A DNA stretch of 5,727 bases from positions 1-5,727 of the forward strand of contig JAPKZP010000060.1 of NCBI GenBank assembly GCA_026393735.1. Reading direction: 5' to 3'. This DNA is from Acidobacteriota bacterium. Lineage in GTDB: Bacteria; Acidobacteriota; Vicinamibacteria; Vicinamibacterales; JAKQTR01. Of the stretch, positions 1-5,672 are shown in pieces (position 1 is the stretch's first letter; the number at the start of each line of letters is the position of its first letter). The notes below the pieces were generated by a model that made no database searches, was not told the origin of the DNA, and saw only the letters and a program-made list of their open reading frames with translations. The position numbers were made by a program, and so were the translations under genes.

Positions 1-13
1 CGGAAACGACATC

Positions 14-37
14 GGGCCGCCGGGAGACCGGCGGCCC
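14..37 (-). terminator. Putative terminator hairpin of the leftward sigma-factor operon
   Basis: A perfect 10-bp inverted repeat (GGGCCGCCGG at 14-23, CCGGCGGCCC at 28-37) encloses a 4-base loop. It lies 35 bases beyond the stop codon of the last leftward gene, where an operon terminator would be expected. On the minus strand the stem is followed by GATGTCGTTTCCG, which has only a short T run, so this is not a textbook intrinsic terminator. Read on the plus strand the loop is GAGA, a GNRA tetraloop, and the structure could equally end a rightward gene lying outside the window. The stem is certain; its role and direction are inferred from position. Confidence 0.5.
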
Positions 38-72
38 GCATAAATAGGGAGGGGTCGGCGTCGAGTCGGACC

Positions 73-300
73 CTAGCCTTCTTCCTCGAATCCTTCTTCC
101 TTCGGCGGGAGCAGGCGGGTGGGCATCCGGATGGCCTCTCGGTTGTCGTAGAGTGGCAGGCCGCTCACGTGCCCCGACACCAGGCAGGCCGGAGACTTGT
201 GGTCCAGCACCACCGTCACGGGGCTGCCTTCGACACCCTCGCGGAAGCTCAGGCGGCACCCGCACGCGAACTGTGCGTGCGTAAATCCCTTCAACGTCAC
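73..300 (-). CDS. Small cysteine-containing hypothetical protein (75 aa), last gene of the sigma operon
   Basis: I do not recognise this family. The reading frame runs from a GTG at 300 to a TAG at 73-75 and has the G/C-rich third positions of its neighbours. It begins 12 bases after the stop of the thioredoxin gene on the same strand, so it is probably co-transcribed and translationally coupled; no good Shine-Dalgarno sequence is visible. The protein has no signal peptide or membrane segment. It contains H8, a Cys-Gly-Cys at C13/C15, then C39 and H44, a spacing that could bind a metal or take part in thiol chemistry. The C-terminus is acidic (KEEGFEEEG). A motif LPLYDNREAIR lies around residues 48-58. 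The GTG start is in the same frame as the upstream thioredoxin gene, separated only by that gene's TAG. Coding status is likely but not certain because of the small size; the function is unknown. Confidence 0.6.
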   Translation of the reverse strand: MTLKGFTHAQFACGCRLSFREGVEGSPVTVVLDHKSPACLVSGHVSGLPLYDNREAIRMPTRLLPPKEEGFEEEG

Positions 301-312
301 AACAGGATCATA

Positions 313-855
313 CTACAGGAGTCCGAGGATCTCTTTCTCGAACTGTTCCTTGGGCGCCAGCCCCATGTGCTTCTTGCAGATCCTGCCATCGCGACCGACG
401 ATGTAGGTCGTCGGCAAGCCCCAGATCGGGCCGAACGCGTCGTGGACGTCGTCGCGGCCGAGCCCCTGGAGCACCGGGTAGTTCATCTTGAACTCCGCGA
501 CGAACGGCCTCAACTGCTCGGGCTTGTCATCCGATGAAATCCCGACGACGGTGAAACCCCTGGCCCCGTACTTCTTCTGGAATTCGATGAACCAGGGAAT
601 CTCGATCTTGCACGGCCCGCACCAGGTCGCCCAGAAATCGATGACGAGAACCTTCCCTTTGAACGAGGAGAGCTTCACCGGATTCCCGTTGACGTCGTCC
701 AGCGTGAAATTGAAATTCGCAGGCTTCGCTGCCGGGTCGCAGGATCCGGCGGCCTCCCCGGCCACGGACTCTGACGACCGGATGCCGAGACCCGCGATCG
801 CGACGACGGCAAGGCCGACCGCGGCAGCCGCTGCGACCACCCATCTGGTGTTCAT
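313..855 (-). CDS. TlpA/ResA-like thiol-disulfide oxidoreductase, membrane-anchored or exported (180 aa)
   Basis: This is a thioredoxin-fold protein of the TlpA/ResA group, which normally reduces or exchanges disulfides in proteins outside the cytoplasmic membrane. Residues 1-30 form an N-terminal export signal or anchor (MNTRW followed by a hydrophobic Ala/Val-rich stretch to about residue 24). The redoxin domain spans about 45-180, with the active site WCGPC at 78-82, Glu85 at the position of the conserved ResA glutamate, and the cis-proline in GLPTT (P148). Two further cysteines are present, C39 and C160. The frame stays open upstream to 1023, but that extension overlaps the anti-sigma gene and is low-complexity. 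The ATG at 855 is preferred: it is preceded by GAAGGA at a normal distance and gives a proper signal sequence. It lies 44 bases after the anti-sigma gene. Its partner may be a protein of the same regulon. Cytochrome c maturation is an alternative role, but no such genes are visible here. Confidence 0.93.
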   Translation of the reverse strand: MNTRWVVAAAAAVGLAVVAIAGLGIRSSESVAGEAAGSCDPAAKPANFNFTLDDVNGNPVKLSSFKGKVLVIDFWATWCGPCKIEIPWFIEFQKKYGARGFTVVGISSDDKPEQLRPFVAEFKMNYPVLQGLGRDDVHDAFGPIWGLPTTYIVGRDGRICKKHMGLAPKEQFEKEILGLL

Positions 856-899
856 CGAACTGTGTCCTTCCCTGCCGTCGCGCGGTCCCGTGACACCCG

Positions 900-1670
900 T
901 CACTCCTGCGCGCGTGGATCGAACACGGATGCCAGACGCTCCAGGTCGACGTGCGACGCCCGCGCCACGACCACCCATGTCCGCCCGGCCCGCGTGAACG
1001 CCACACTGGTGTGGCCGAGCCACTCGAGTTCAGTGTGACTCAGCTTCGCTCCCGGAGGAAGCACAAAGAGCGACACCGGCAGGGACCCGCGGCGGTACAA
1101 GACGTGAGCCACCGCGCCGTCCAACGAGAGGCACCGCCGACCTCCGACGAGCGTCAGGCCGCCAGCCTGTCTCTCTTCGGGCAGGCTCACGTCGAAGCCG
1201 AAGCGATCCTTCAGCGCCCGCTGAACCTCCGCGGGCGTCTGTCCGGTCGTCGTGCCGAACAGCGCGAAGCACTTGAGATGATCGAGCGTCAACTGGGCGG
1301 CCAGAGCCTCGGCCGGGTGGACCAGCACGCCGTACGCGACGGTCCCGAACACGGCCAGCAGCATGGTCGCCGCCAGGGCGATGGGCCACCCGGCGCGGCT
1401 GAGGAGCGGAAACGATCGGGCCCGGGCTGGCCGTGGGACCCGATGGCGCGATGTCGCGGTGCATCGGCTGCGCAGACCCGCCGGCGCGGGTTGCACGAGG
1501 TGTTCGGCACGCGCGCGCACGACCGCCCGCGCCGTCTGTTCGGCCGCCACGTGGCGGTGGCACTCCGGGCAGTCTTCGATGTGGCCGGCGACGCGCATGC
1601 GTTCCGACGGAGACGACTCACCGTCCACAAACGGCGTAGTCAACGGATCGATATCTGAACATCGCGCCAT
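900..1670 (-). CDS. Transmembrane zinc-binding anti-sigma factor (256 aa)
   Basis: This is the likely inhibitor of the adjacent ECF sigma factor, holding it at the membrane until a signal arrives. The cytoplasmic N-terminus has a ZAS (zf-HC2-type) signature: C4, then H30-x3-C34-x2-C37, with the family-typical VDGE segment between. A single membrane helix is predicted at about 94-117 (from GWPIALAATM to AYGVLV), preceded by an Arg-rich stretch. The extracytoplasmic domain (about 118-256) carries a DHLKCF motif (C134), C180 in GGRRC, and the pattern AHVLYRRG followed by VSLFVLPPG, which resembles the sensory domains of other membrane anti-sigma factors of this kind. It starts 18 bases after the sigma gene stop, the standard order for such pairs; only a weak GAGAG ribosome site is present. 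A ZAS site can be redox-sensitive in some family members (for example RsrA), but that is not shown here. Confidence 0.9.
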   Translation of the reverse strand: MARCSDIDPLTTPFVDGESSPSERMRVAGHIEDCPECHRHVAAEQTARAVVRARAEHLVQPAPAGLRSRCTATSRHRVPRPARARSFPLLSRAGWPIALAATMLLAVFGTVAYGVLVHPAEALAAQLTLDHLKCFALFGTTTGQTPAEVQRALKDRFGFDVSLPEERQAGGLTLVGGRRCLSLDGAVAHVLYRRGSLPVSLFVLPPGAKLSHTELEWLGHTSVAFTRAGRTWVVVARASHVDLERLASVFDPRAQE

Positions 1671-1688
1671 CGCGTTCTCTCTGTCCCG

Positions 1689-2291
1689 TTAGACGCCGCT
1701 GCCCGGCGTTTCGCCCCCGGCGCCGCCGGATCGGCGGGCAAACCGCTCGGACCGTGCCACCAGGAGGTCGTGCAACTGTCGCCGGCCGCGGGAAATGCGC
1801 GACATCACCGTCCCCAGCGGCACCTGCACGATACGCGCAATCTCGTCGTAGGAGAACTGCTCCACGTCCCGCAGCCACACGGCTGTGCGGAACGCGTCGG
1901 GCAGATCGTCGAGCGCGGCCCGAAGGTCGGCGTCCATCGTGTTCCGAATCAGCACATCCTCGGGTGTCGCCGCCCGATCGGCCGGCTCGGCGGCCTGCTC
2001 GACGGCGTCACTGTCGGCGTCGACCAGGTCCCGGCTTCGATCCCGCCGCTGATTCAGGAACGTGTTGTGCAGGATCGTAAACAGCCATCCCCGCAGGTTC
2101 GTGCCCGGCTGAAACTGGTCCGCCGACCTGAACGCCCGGAGGTAGGTGTCCTGCACCAGGTCCTCCGCGTCGGCCTCGTTGCGGGTCAGGCGGAGCGCTG
2201 CCGCGTAGAGCCGATCGAGGAGGGCCAGCGCCTCGGTCTCGAATGCGGCCGAAGCCGCCCCGGATGTGGACGACGGTCGTTGGCGGAGCAC
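1689..2291 (-). CDS. ECF-family RNA polymerase sigma factor (200 aa)
   Basis: This is an alternative sigma factor of the extracytoplasmic-function (group 4) type, directing RNA polymerase to its own regulon. Region 2 covers about residues 22-84, with EADAEDLVQDTYLRAFR (core binding and -10 recognition) and the NLRGWLFTILHNTFLNQRR helix. A variable acidic linker follows (about 88-115). Region 4 covers about 119-176, with ALDDLPDAFRTAVWLRDVE and the helix-turn-helix YDEIARIVQVPLGTVMSRISRGRRQL that reads the -35 element. About 200 residues is normal for the family. The only usable start is GTG at 2291: an in-frame TAG stands at 2295-2297 and no other start codon precedes region 2. No Shine-Dalgarno sequence is visible before it. 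Together with the anti-sigma gene 18 bases downstream it forms a regulatory pair, probably autoregulated. Confidence 0.95.
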   Translation of the reverse strand: MLRQRPSSTSGAASAAFETEALALLDRLYAAALRLTRNEADAEDLVQDTYLRAFRSADQFQPGTNLRGWLFTILHNTFLNQRRDRSRDLVDADSDAVEQAAEPADRAATPEDVLIRNTMDADLRAALDDLPDAFRTAVWLRDVEQFSYDEIARIVQVPLGTVMSRISRGRRQLHDLLVARSERFARRSGGAGGETPGSGV

Positions 2292-2303
2292 GGTCTAAAA
2301 TGC

Positions 2304-2339
2304 CGCGCCAGGTACTAGAACCCGCTGGCGCGCCGGGTT
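2304..2339. repeat. Two interleaved inverted repeats before the sigma gene
   Basis: Repeat A pairs CGCGCCAG (2304-2311) with CTGGCGCG (2325-2332), 8 perfect base pairs around 13 bases. Repeat B pairs AACCCG (2319-2324) with CGGGTT (2334-2339), 6 perfect base pairs around 9 bases. The arms alternate A-B-A-B, so in RNA they could form either of two hairpins or a pseudoknot. In DNA they overlap the candidate ECF promoter and could be operator half-sites. Composition is GC-rich, so chance cannot be excluded. Confidence 0.5.
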
Positions 2340-2345
2340 ATTCCC
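2316..2345 (-). promoter_or_regulatory. Candidate ECF-type promoter of the sigma operon
   Basis: Read on the minus strand, GGGAATAA (GGAATAA core, plus-strand 2338-2344) is separated by 16 bases from GTTCTA (2316-2321). A GGAA-type -35 element with this spacing is the usual form of ECF sigma promoters, and such genes commonly control themselves. Transcription would start about 17-19 bases before the GTG at 2291. The -10 identity is a guess because ECF -10 elements vary between groups. Confidence 0.35.
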
Positions 2346-2373
2346 CCCAGTATAGGTGATCGCCGGCCACCCC

Positions 2374-2387
2374 CCGGGGATCTCCGG
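2374..2387. repeat. 14-bp near-palindrome in the divergent promoter region
   Basis: CCGGGGATCTCCGG is self-complementary at six of seven pairs, with a single G-T mismatch at 2378/2383. It sits two bases upstream of the candidate -35 element of the rightward gene, where a regulator could bind. No known operator is recognised. Confidence 0.3.
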
Positions 2388-2389
2388 CA

Positions 2390-2419
2390 TTGCGGCGTCC
2401 GTCGCACAGACGCTAACAT
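2390..2419 (+). promoter_or_regulatory. Candidate housekeeping-type promoter of the protease-barrel gene
   Basis: TTGCGG (2390-2395) and TAACAT (2414-2419) are 18 bases apart and resemble weak -35 and -10 hexamers. Transcription would begin near 2426, giving a leader of about 40 bases before the ATG at 2468. Matches are partial (TTG retained in the -35; four of six in the -10), so this is only a position-supported guess. Confidence 0.3.
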
Positions 2420-2467
2420 GGATCCGTGATGTCAGTGTTTCCCTGTCCTCTCTCGCGAGGTAATGGT

Positions 2468-5400
2468 ATGCGCAAGCGCTCGACGCGCGCCGTCGTGGCG
2501 ATCTGGCTGGCTGTGGTCGTGGGTGTTGCGGTGCTGTCCGCCGCCGGCGAGGCTTCTGCCCAGACCCCCTATGTGCCGTACTACGGCAAGAACCTGGTGC
2601 GTTACGACCGGTTCGACTGGCACATCTACAAGACCGAGCACTTCGAGATCTACTACTACTCGGACATCGAGAAGCACCTCGAGCGCGTGGCCGGCTATGC
2701 CGAAAGCGCGTACCAGCAGATCAGCGCGGACCTGAAGCACGACCTGGCGTTCAAGGTTCCTCTCATCATCTTCAAGACGCATAGCGAGTTCGAGCAGCAG
2801 AACGTCATCCCCGGTGCGGCTGAAGAAGGCGTCGGCGCGTTCGCCGAGCCGTACCGCGACCGGATGCTGCTGCCCCTCGACAGCCCGCCGGACCTCCTCT
2901 ACCGGCTGATCGTCCACGAGCTCACGCACATCTTCGAGTTCGACATCATCCCGCAATCGCTCATCCGGGAGACGACGCCGCTCTGGGTCGCGGAGGGGCT
3001 CTCAGACTACATGACCGGGATCTGGCGTCCGATCGACCTCATGACGGTTCGTGACGCCGCCATCGCCGACATCATTCCGAAGATGAGCGAGATGCAGGGT
3101 TACGGGAATACCAACAACCCGCGGCTCGTCTACAACCTTGGACACGCCACGTTCGAGTTCATCGAGTCGAAGTGGGGCAAGGAAGGGTTGCGGCAGTTCC
3201 TGTTCTCGATGCGCAAGAGCATCGTGGGCGGTGGCGAAGGCGCGTACCAGGAAGCGTTCCAGCTGTCGTCCGAGGAGTTCGACCAGCAGTTCGATCGCTA
3301 CCTGAAGGCGCGGTTCAAACCGTTCCGCGACAAGGAGACGCCGGCGGACTACGGCCGCAACCTCGCGCCGAAACCCGAGAAGACGAGCTACATCGGCGCG
3401 ATCACCGCCGAGCCGTCGCCCTCGGGCGACCTGCTGGCGGTCGTCACGGCCAACCACAAGGACCGGGAGGTGGACATCATCCTGGTCTCGGCGAAGGACG
3501 GCAAGGTCATCCGCAATCTCACACCCGGTTTCGACCAGGACATGGGATTCGACTACATCGTCACGCCGGGGGAGCGGTGGATCTCCGTCCCATGGCTGTC
3601 CTGGTCGTCGGCCGGCGATCGGATCGCCTACGTCGTCCGCCGCGAAAAGGGAAAGATGCTGGTGATCCAGAACGTGGTGTCGCGGAAGATCGAGCAGCGC
3701 ATCGATCTGAAGACCGTGGACGAGCCCGAATCACCGAGCTTCTCGCCGGACGGTCAGTACATCGCGTTCTCCGCGATGCAGGGGGCATTCGCCGACATCT
3801 TCAGGGTGAATCTCGCCACGCTGGCCATCGAGAACCTCACCAAGGATGACGTGGCGAACTTCGGGCCGTCGTACTCGCCGGACGGCAAGACCATTGTCTA
3901 CATGGCGCGCATCAGCGGGAACGAGAAGCTGTTCAAGCTGGACCTGGCGACCGGCAAGAAGACGCAGCTCACCTTCGGCACGCATGACGACGCGGCAGCG
4001 AGATACTTCGACGCGGACACGATTATCTTCCCGTCGACGGCCACCGATCCGAACAAGTCGCTGGAACCGGAAGTGGCGCGTAACGGCGGTATCTACAACC
4101 TGTGGACGCTCAGTCTGAAGACCGGCGAGCTGAAGCAGTGGACCGACGCGCTCGGCGGCAACTTCGCGCCCGTCGTGCTGCGCGACGGCAAGACGACGAG
4201 GATCGCGTTCATCACGTACTACAAGGGCGAGTACGAACTGCACACGCTCGATCGCAAGGACGCGGTGGTCGCGGCGACGGCCGCCGACTTCGGCGCGCCG
4301 GGACCCGCCATCGACTTCCAGGCGCCGCTGAGCCACACGCTGATTTCGGACAACATCAAGAAGAAGGGCTCCTGGGACAAGATGTTCCTCGACGGCCGCC
4401 CGCCGATCAACGTCGGCGTGACCTCCAGCGGCGACTTCTTCGGCGGCACGGCAATTTCCTTTGCCGACGTGCTCGGCGACCGGCGGATTGATGCGTACAT
4501 CGCGTCGATGTCGCAGTACCGGACGTTCGGCGTCTCGGTACTCAACCTCGAGCACCGGTTCAACTACGCGCTCCAGGGGTTCTGGCAGGATGAGTTCTAC
4601 TACGGCACGACGGGGGGCGTGTACTACGACCCGATCTACTCGCCATACATCGATCGGGACCTCGCCACGTCGACCCGCACGAACCGCGGCGCCACGGCCT
4701 TCGGGATCTGGCCGCTGAACCGTTACCGCCGCATCGAGATGTCCAGCGGGTTCGGCTACATGCGCGAGCAGTACAACGACCCGACGCTGGAGCAACTCGC
4801 CAACGAATACCAGCAGGCCGTCTACGGCAACACGCTCTACCGCAACGGCTGGTACCTGCCGCTCAGCGTGGCGTTCGTCTCGGAGACGACGGTGTTCAGG
4901 GAGTTCGGCCCGCTCAGCGGCACCACCACGCAACTGCGGTACGAGGTCGCCCCGGGCTTCGGCGACAAGATGCTGCAGTGGCAGACCGTCGACGGCGAGC
5001 TGCGCAAGTACTTCAAGCTCGGGTCGAGCGGCCTGCTGGCGCTGCGCGGACGGGGGTTCCGGAGCTGGGGCCGAACACCGGGGTTCACCTACTTCGGCGG
5101 CAACTCGGACCTGCGCGGATACGACTACCTCGAGTTCTCGGGCCAGAACGCAGTGTACGGCAACGCCGAACTCCGTTTCCCGCTGGTGAACGCCATGGCC
5201 ACGCCGATCGGCGTCATGGGGGGAATCCGCGGCGTGTTCTTCTTCGGCGTGGGCGGCGCATGGTGGGACAACTCGGGTTACAAGTTCTGGACCAACAAGT
5301 CCGAGAGCTACACGCCGCTCCTCCAGATCAACTACGACCCGGTCACTGGGGAAGCGACTCCCGTCTACGGTGACCCGGTCACCGTCGGGGGGTTCCGCCT

Positions 5401-5587
5401 GGTCGACGGCCGCGCGTCCTACGGGATCGGCCTCGAGACCTTTGCGCTCGGCTTCCCCATCCACTTCGACTGGTCATGGCGCACCCTGTTCAACCAGGCC
5501 TACGAGAACATGGTGTTCGCGCCGTACGGCGGCGGCGAGGTCTGGCGCAAGCCGAGGTTCCAGTTCTGGATCGGGTACGACTTCTAG
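2468..5587 (+). CDS. Outer-membrane gluzincin metallopeptidase / TolB-like propeller / Omp85-type barrel fusion (1039 aa)
   Basis: Domains in order: residues 1-31 are a Sec signal peptide (MRKRSTR, hydrophobic core, cleavage after ASA). About 32-290 is a peptidase-MA-like metallopeptidase with the zinc site H150-E-L-T-H154 and a third-ligand glutamate E176 in WVAEGLSDY, followed by a helical part (YNLGHATFEFIESKWG). About 305-605 is a beta-propeller with TolB/PD40 repeats (SFSPDG at 424-429, SYSPDG at 468-473, weaker copies near 315 and 377). About 630-1039 is an outer-membrane barrel of Omp85/BamA type: FADVLGD early on, GGNSDLRGYDY with the LRGY loop motif at 882-885, then NAELRFPL, ending in a terminal Phe as expected for BAM-inserted barrels. 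No POTRA domain is evident. The frame can be extended to a GTG at 2426, but ATG 2468 is preferred: GAGG at 2457-2460 sits 7 bases upstream and the signal peptide starts there. All active-site residues are intact, so a working protease is likely; its substrate is unknown. It is transcribed divergently from the sigma operon. Confidence 0.9.
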   Translation: MRKRSTRAVVAIWLAVVVGVAVLSAAGEASAQTPYVPYYGKNLVRYDRFDWHIYKTEHFEIYYYSDIEKHLERVAGYAESAYQQISADLKHDLAFKVPLIIFKTHSEFEQQNVIPGAAEEGVGAFAEPYRDRMLLPLDSPPDLLYRLIVHELTHIFEFDIIPQSLIRETTPLWVAEGLSDYMTGIWRPIDLMTVRDAAIADIIPKMSEMQGYGNTNNPRLVYNLGHATFEFIESKWGKEGLRQFLFSMRKSIVGGGEGAYQEAFQLSSEEFDQQFDRYLKARFKPFRDKETPADYGRNLAPKPEKTSYIGAITAEPSPSGDLLAVVTANHKDREVDIILVSAKDGKVIRNLTPGFDQDMGFDYIVTPGERWISVPWLSWSSAGDRIAYVVRREKGKMLVIQNVVSRKIEQRIDLKTVDEPESPSFSPDGQYIAFSAMQGAFADIFRVNLATLAIENLTKDDVANFGPSYSPDGKTIVYMARISGNEKLFKLDLATGKKTQLTFGTHDDAAARYFDADTIIFPSTATDPNKSLEPEVARNGGIYNLWTLSLKTGELKQWTDALGGNFAPVVLRDGKTTRIAFITYYKGEYELHTLDRKDAVVAATAADFGAPGPAIDFQAPLSHTLISDNIKKKGSWDKMFLDGRPPINVGVTSSGDFFGGTAISFADVLGDRRIDAYIASMSQYRTFGVSVLNLEHRFNYALQGFWQDEFYYGTTGGVYYDPIYSPYIDRDLATSTRTNRGATAFGIWPLNRYRRIEMSSGFGYMREQYNDPTLEQLANEYQQAVYGNTLYRNGWYLPLSVAFVSETTVFREFGPLSGTTTQLRYEVAPGFGDKMLQWQTVDGELRKYFKLGSSGLLALRGRGFRSWGRTPGFTYFGGNSDLRGYDYLEFSGQNAVYGNAELRFPLVNAMATPIGVMGGIRGVFFFGVGGAWWDNSGYKFWTNKSESYTPLLQINYDPVTGEATPVYGDPVTVGGFRLVDGRASYGIGLETFALGFPIHFDWSWRTLFNQAYENMVFAPYGGGEVWRKPRFQFWIGYDF

Positions 5588-5626
5588 AGACCAGGCACGC
5601 GCCAGGTCAGGCGAGCGAGACAGACA

Positions 5627-5669
5627 GACGAACGCCCCGGCGAGGATTCCCCGCGCCGGGGCGTTCGTC
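5627..5669. terminator. Strong bidirectional terminator-like hairpin between convergent genes
   Basis: A perfect 16-bp stem (arms 5627-5642 and 5654-5669) surrounds an 11-base loop. It stands 39 bases after the stop of the protease-barrel gene and 3 bases after the stop of the convergent partial gene, so it probably serves both. No clear T run follows on either strand, so termination may rest on stem stability or it may protect the transcript 3' ends. Confidence 0.7.
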
Positions 5670-5672
5670 CGT

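Noticed and set aside
2..43. Possible end of a rightward gene entering the window (stop TAA at 41-43)
   Set aside because: Only 13 codons, and they overlap the perfect hairpin at 14-37, which is more likely non-coding; nothing supports translation.
890..903. Short inverted repeat GTGAC-ACCC-GTCAC at the anti-sigma stop codon
   Set aside because: Only 5 bp long and partly within the coding end; too short to call a terminator or operator in GC-rich DNA.
856..1023. Upstream extension of the thioredoxin gene (56 extra residues)
   Set aside because: It would overlap the anti-sigma gene by over 120 bases, lacks a signal-like start, and is Gly/Arg-rich; the ATG at 855 has a good ribosome site and a signal sequence.
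951..1658. 235-residue open frame on the plus strand, opposite the anti-sigma gene
   Set aside because: It is antisense to a well-supported gene, has an Arg/Gln/His-rich composition and no domain; it is a high-GC shadow frame.
2349..2354. TATACT on the minus strand as a housekeeping -10 for the sigma operon
   Set aside because: The hexamer is good, but the expected -35 position reads GGGG/CGGG-rich sequence with no TTGACA-like match, so it is weaker than the ECF-type candidate.
2426..2467. GTG at 2426 or ATG at 2429 as the start of the protease-barrel gene
   Set aside because: Either start places extra residues before a textbook signal peptide and lacks a ribosome site; ATG 2468 has GAGG 7 bases upstream.
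3731..5464. 577-residue open frame on the minus strand, opposite the protease-barrel gene
   Set aside because: It lies entirely antisense to a gene with clear domains. Its product is Arg/Val/Glu/Ala-rich with no recognisable motif, as expected of the complement of GC-rich coding DNA with few stop codons.
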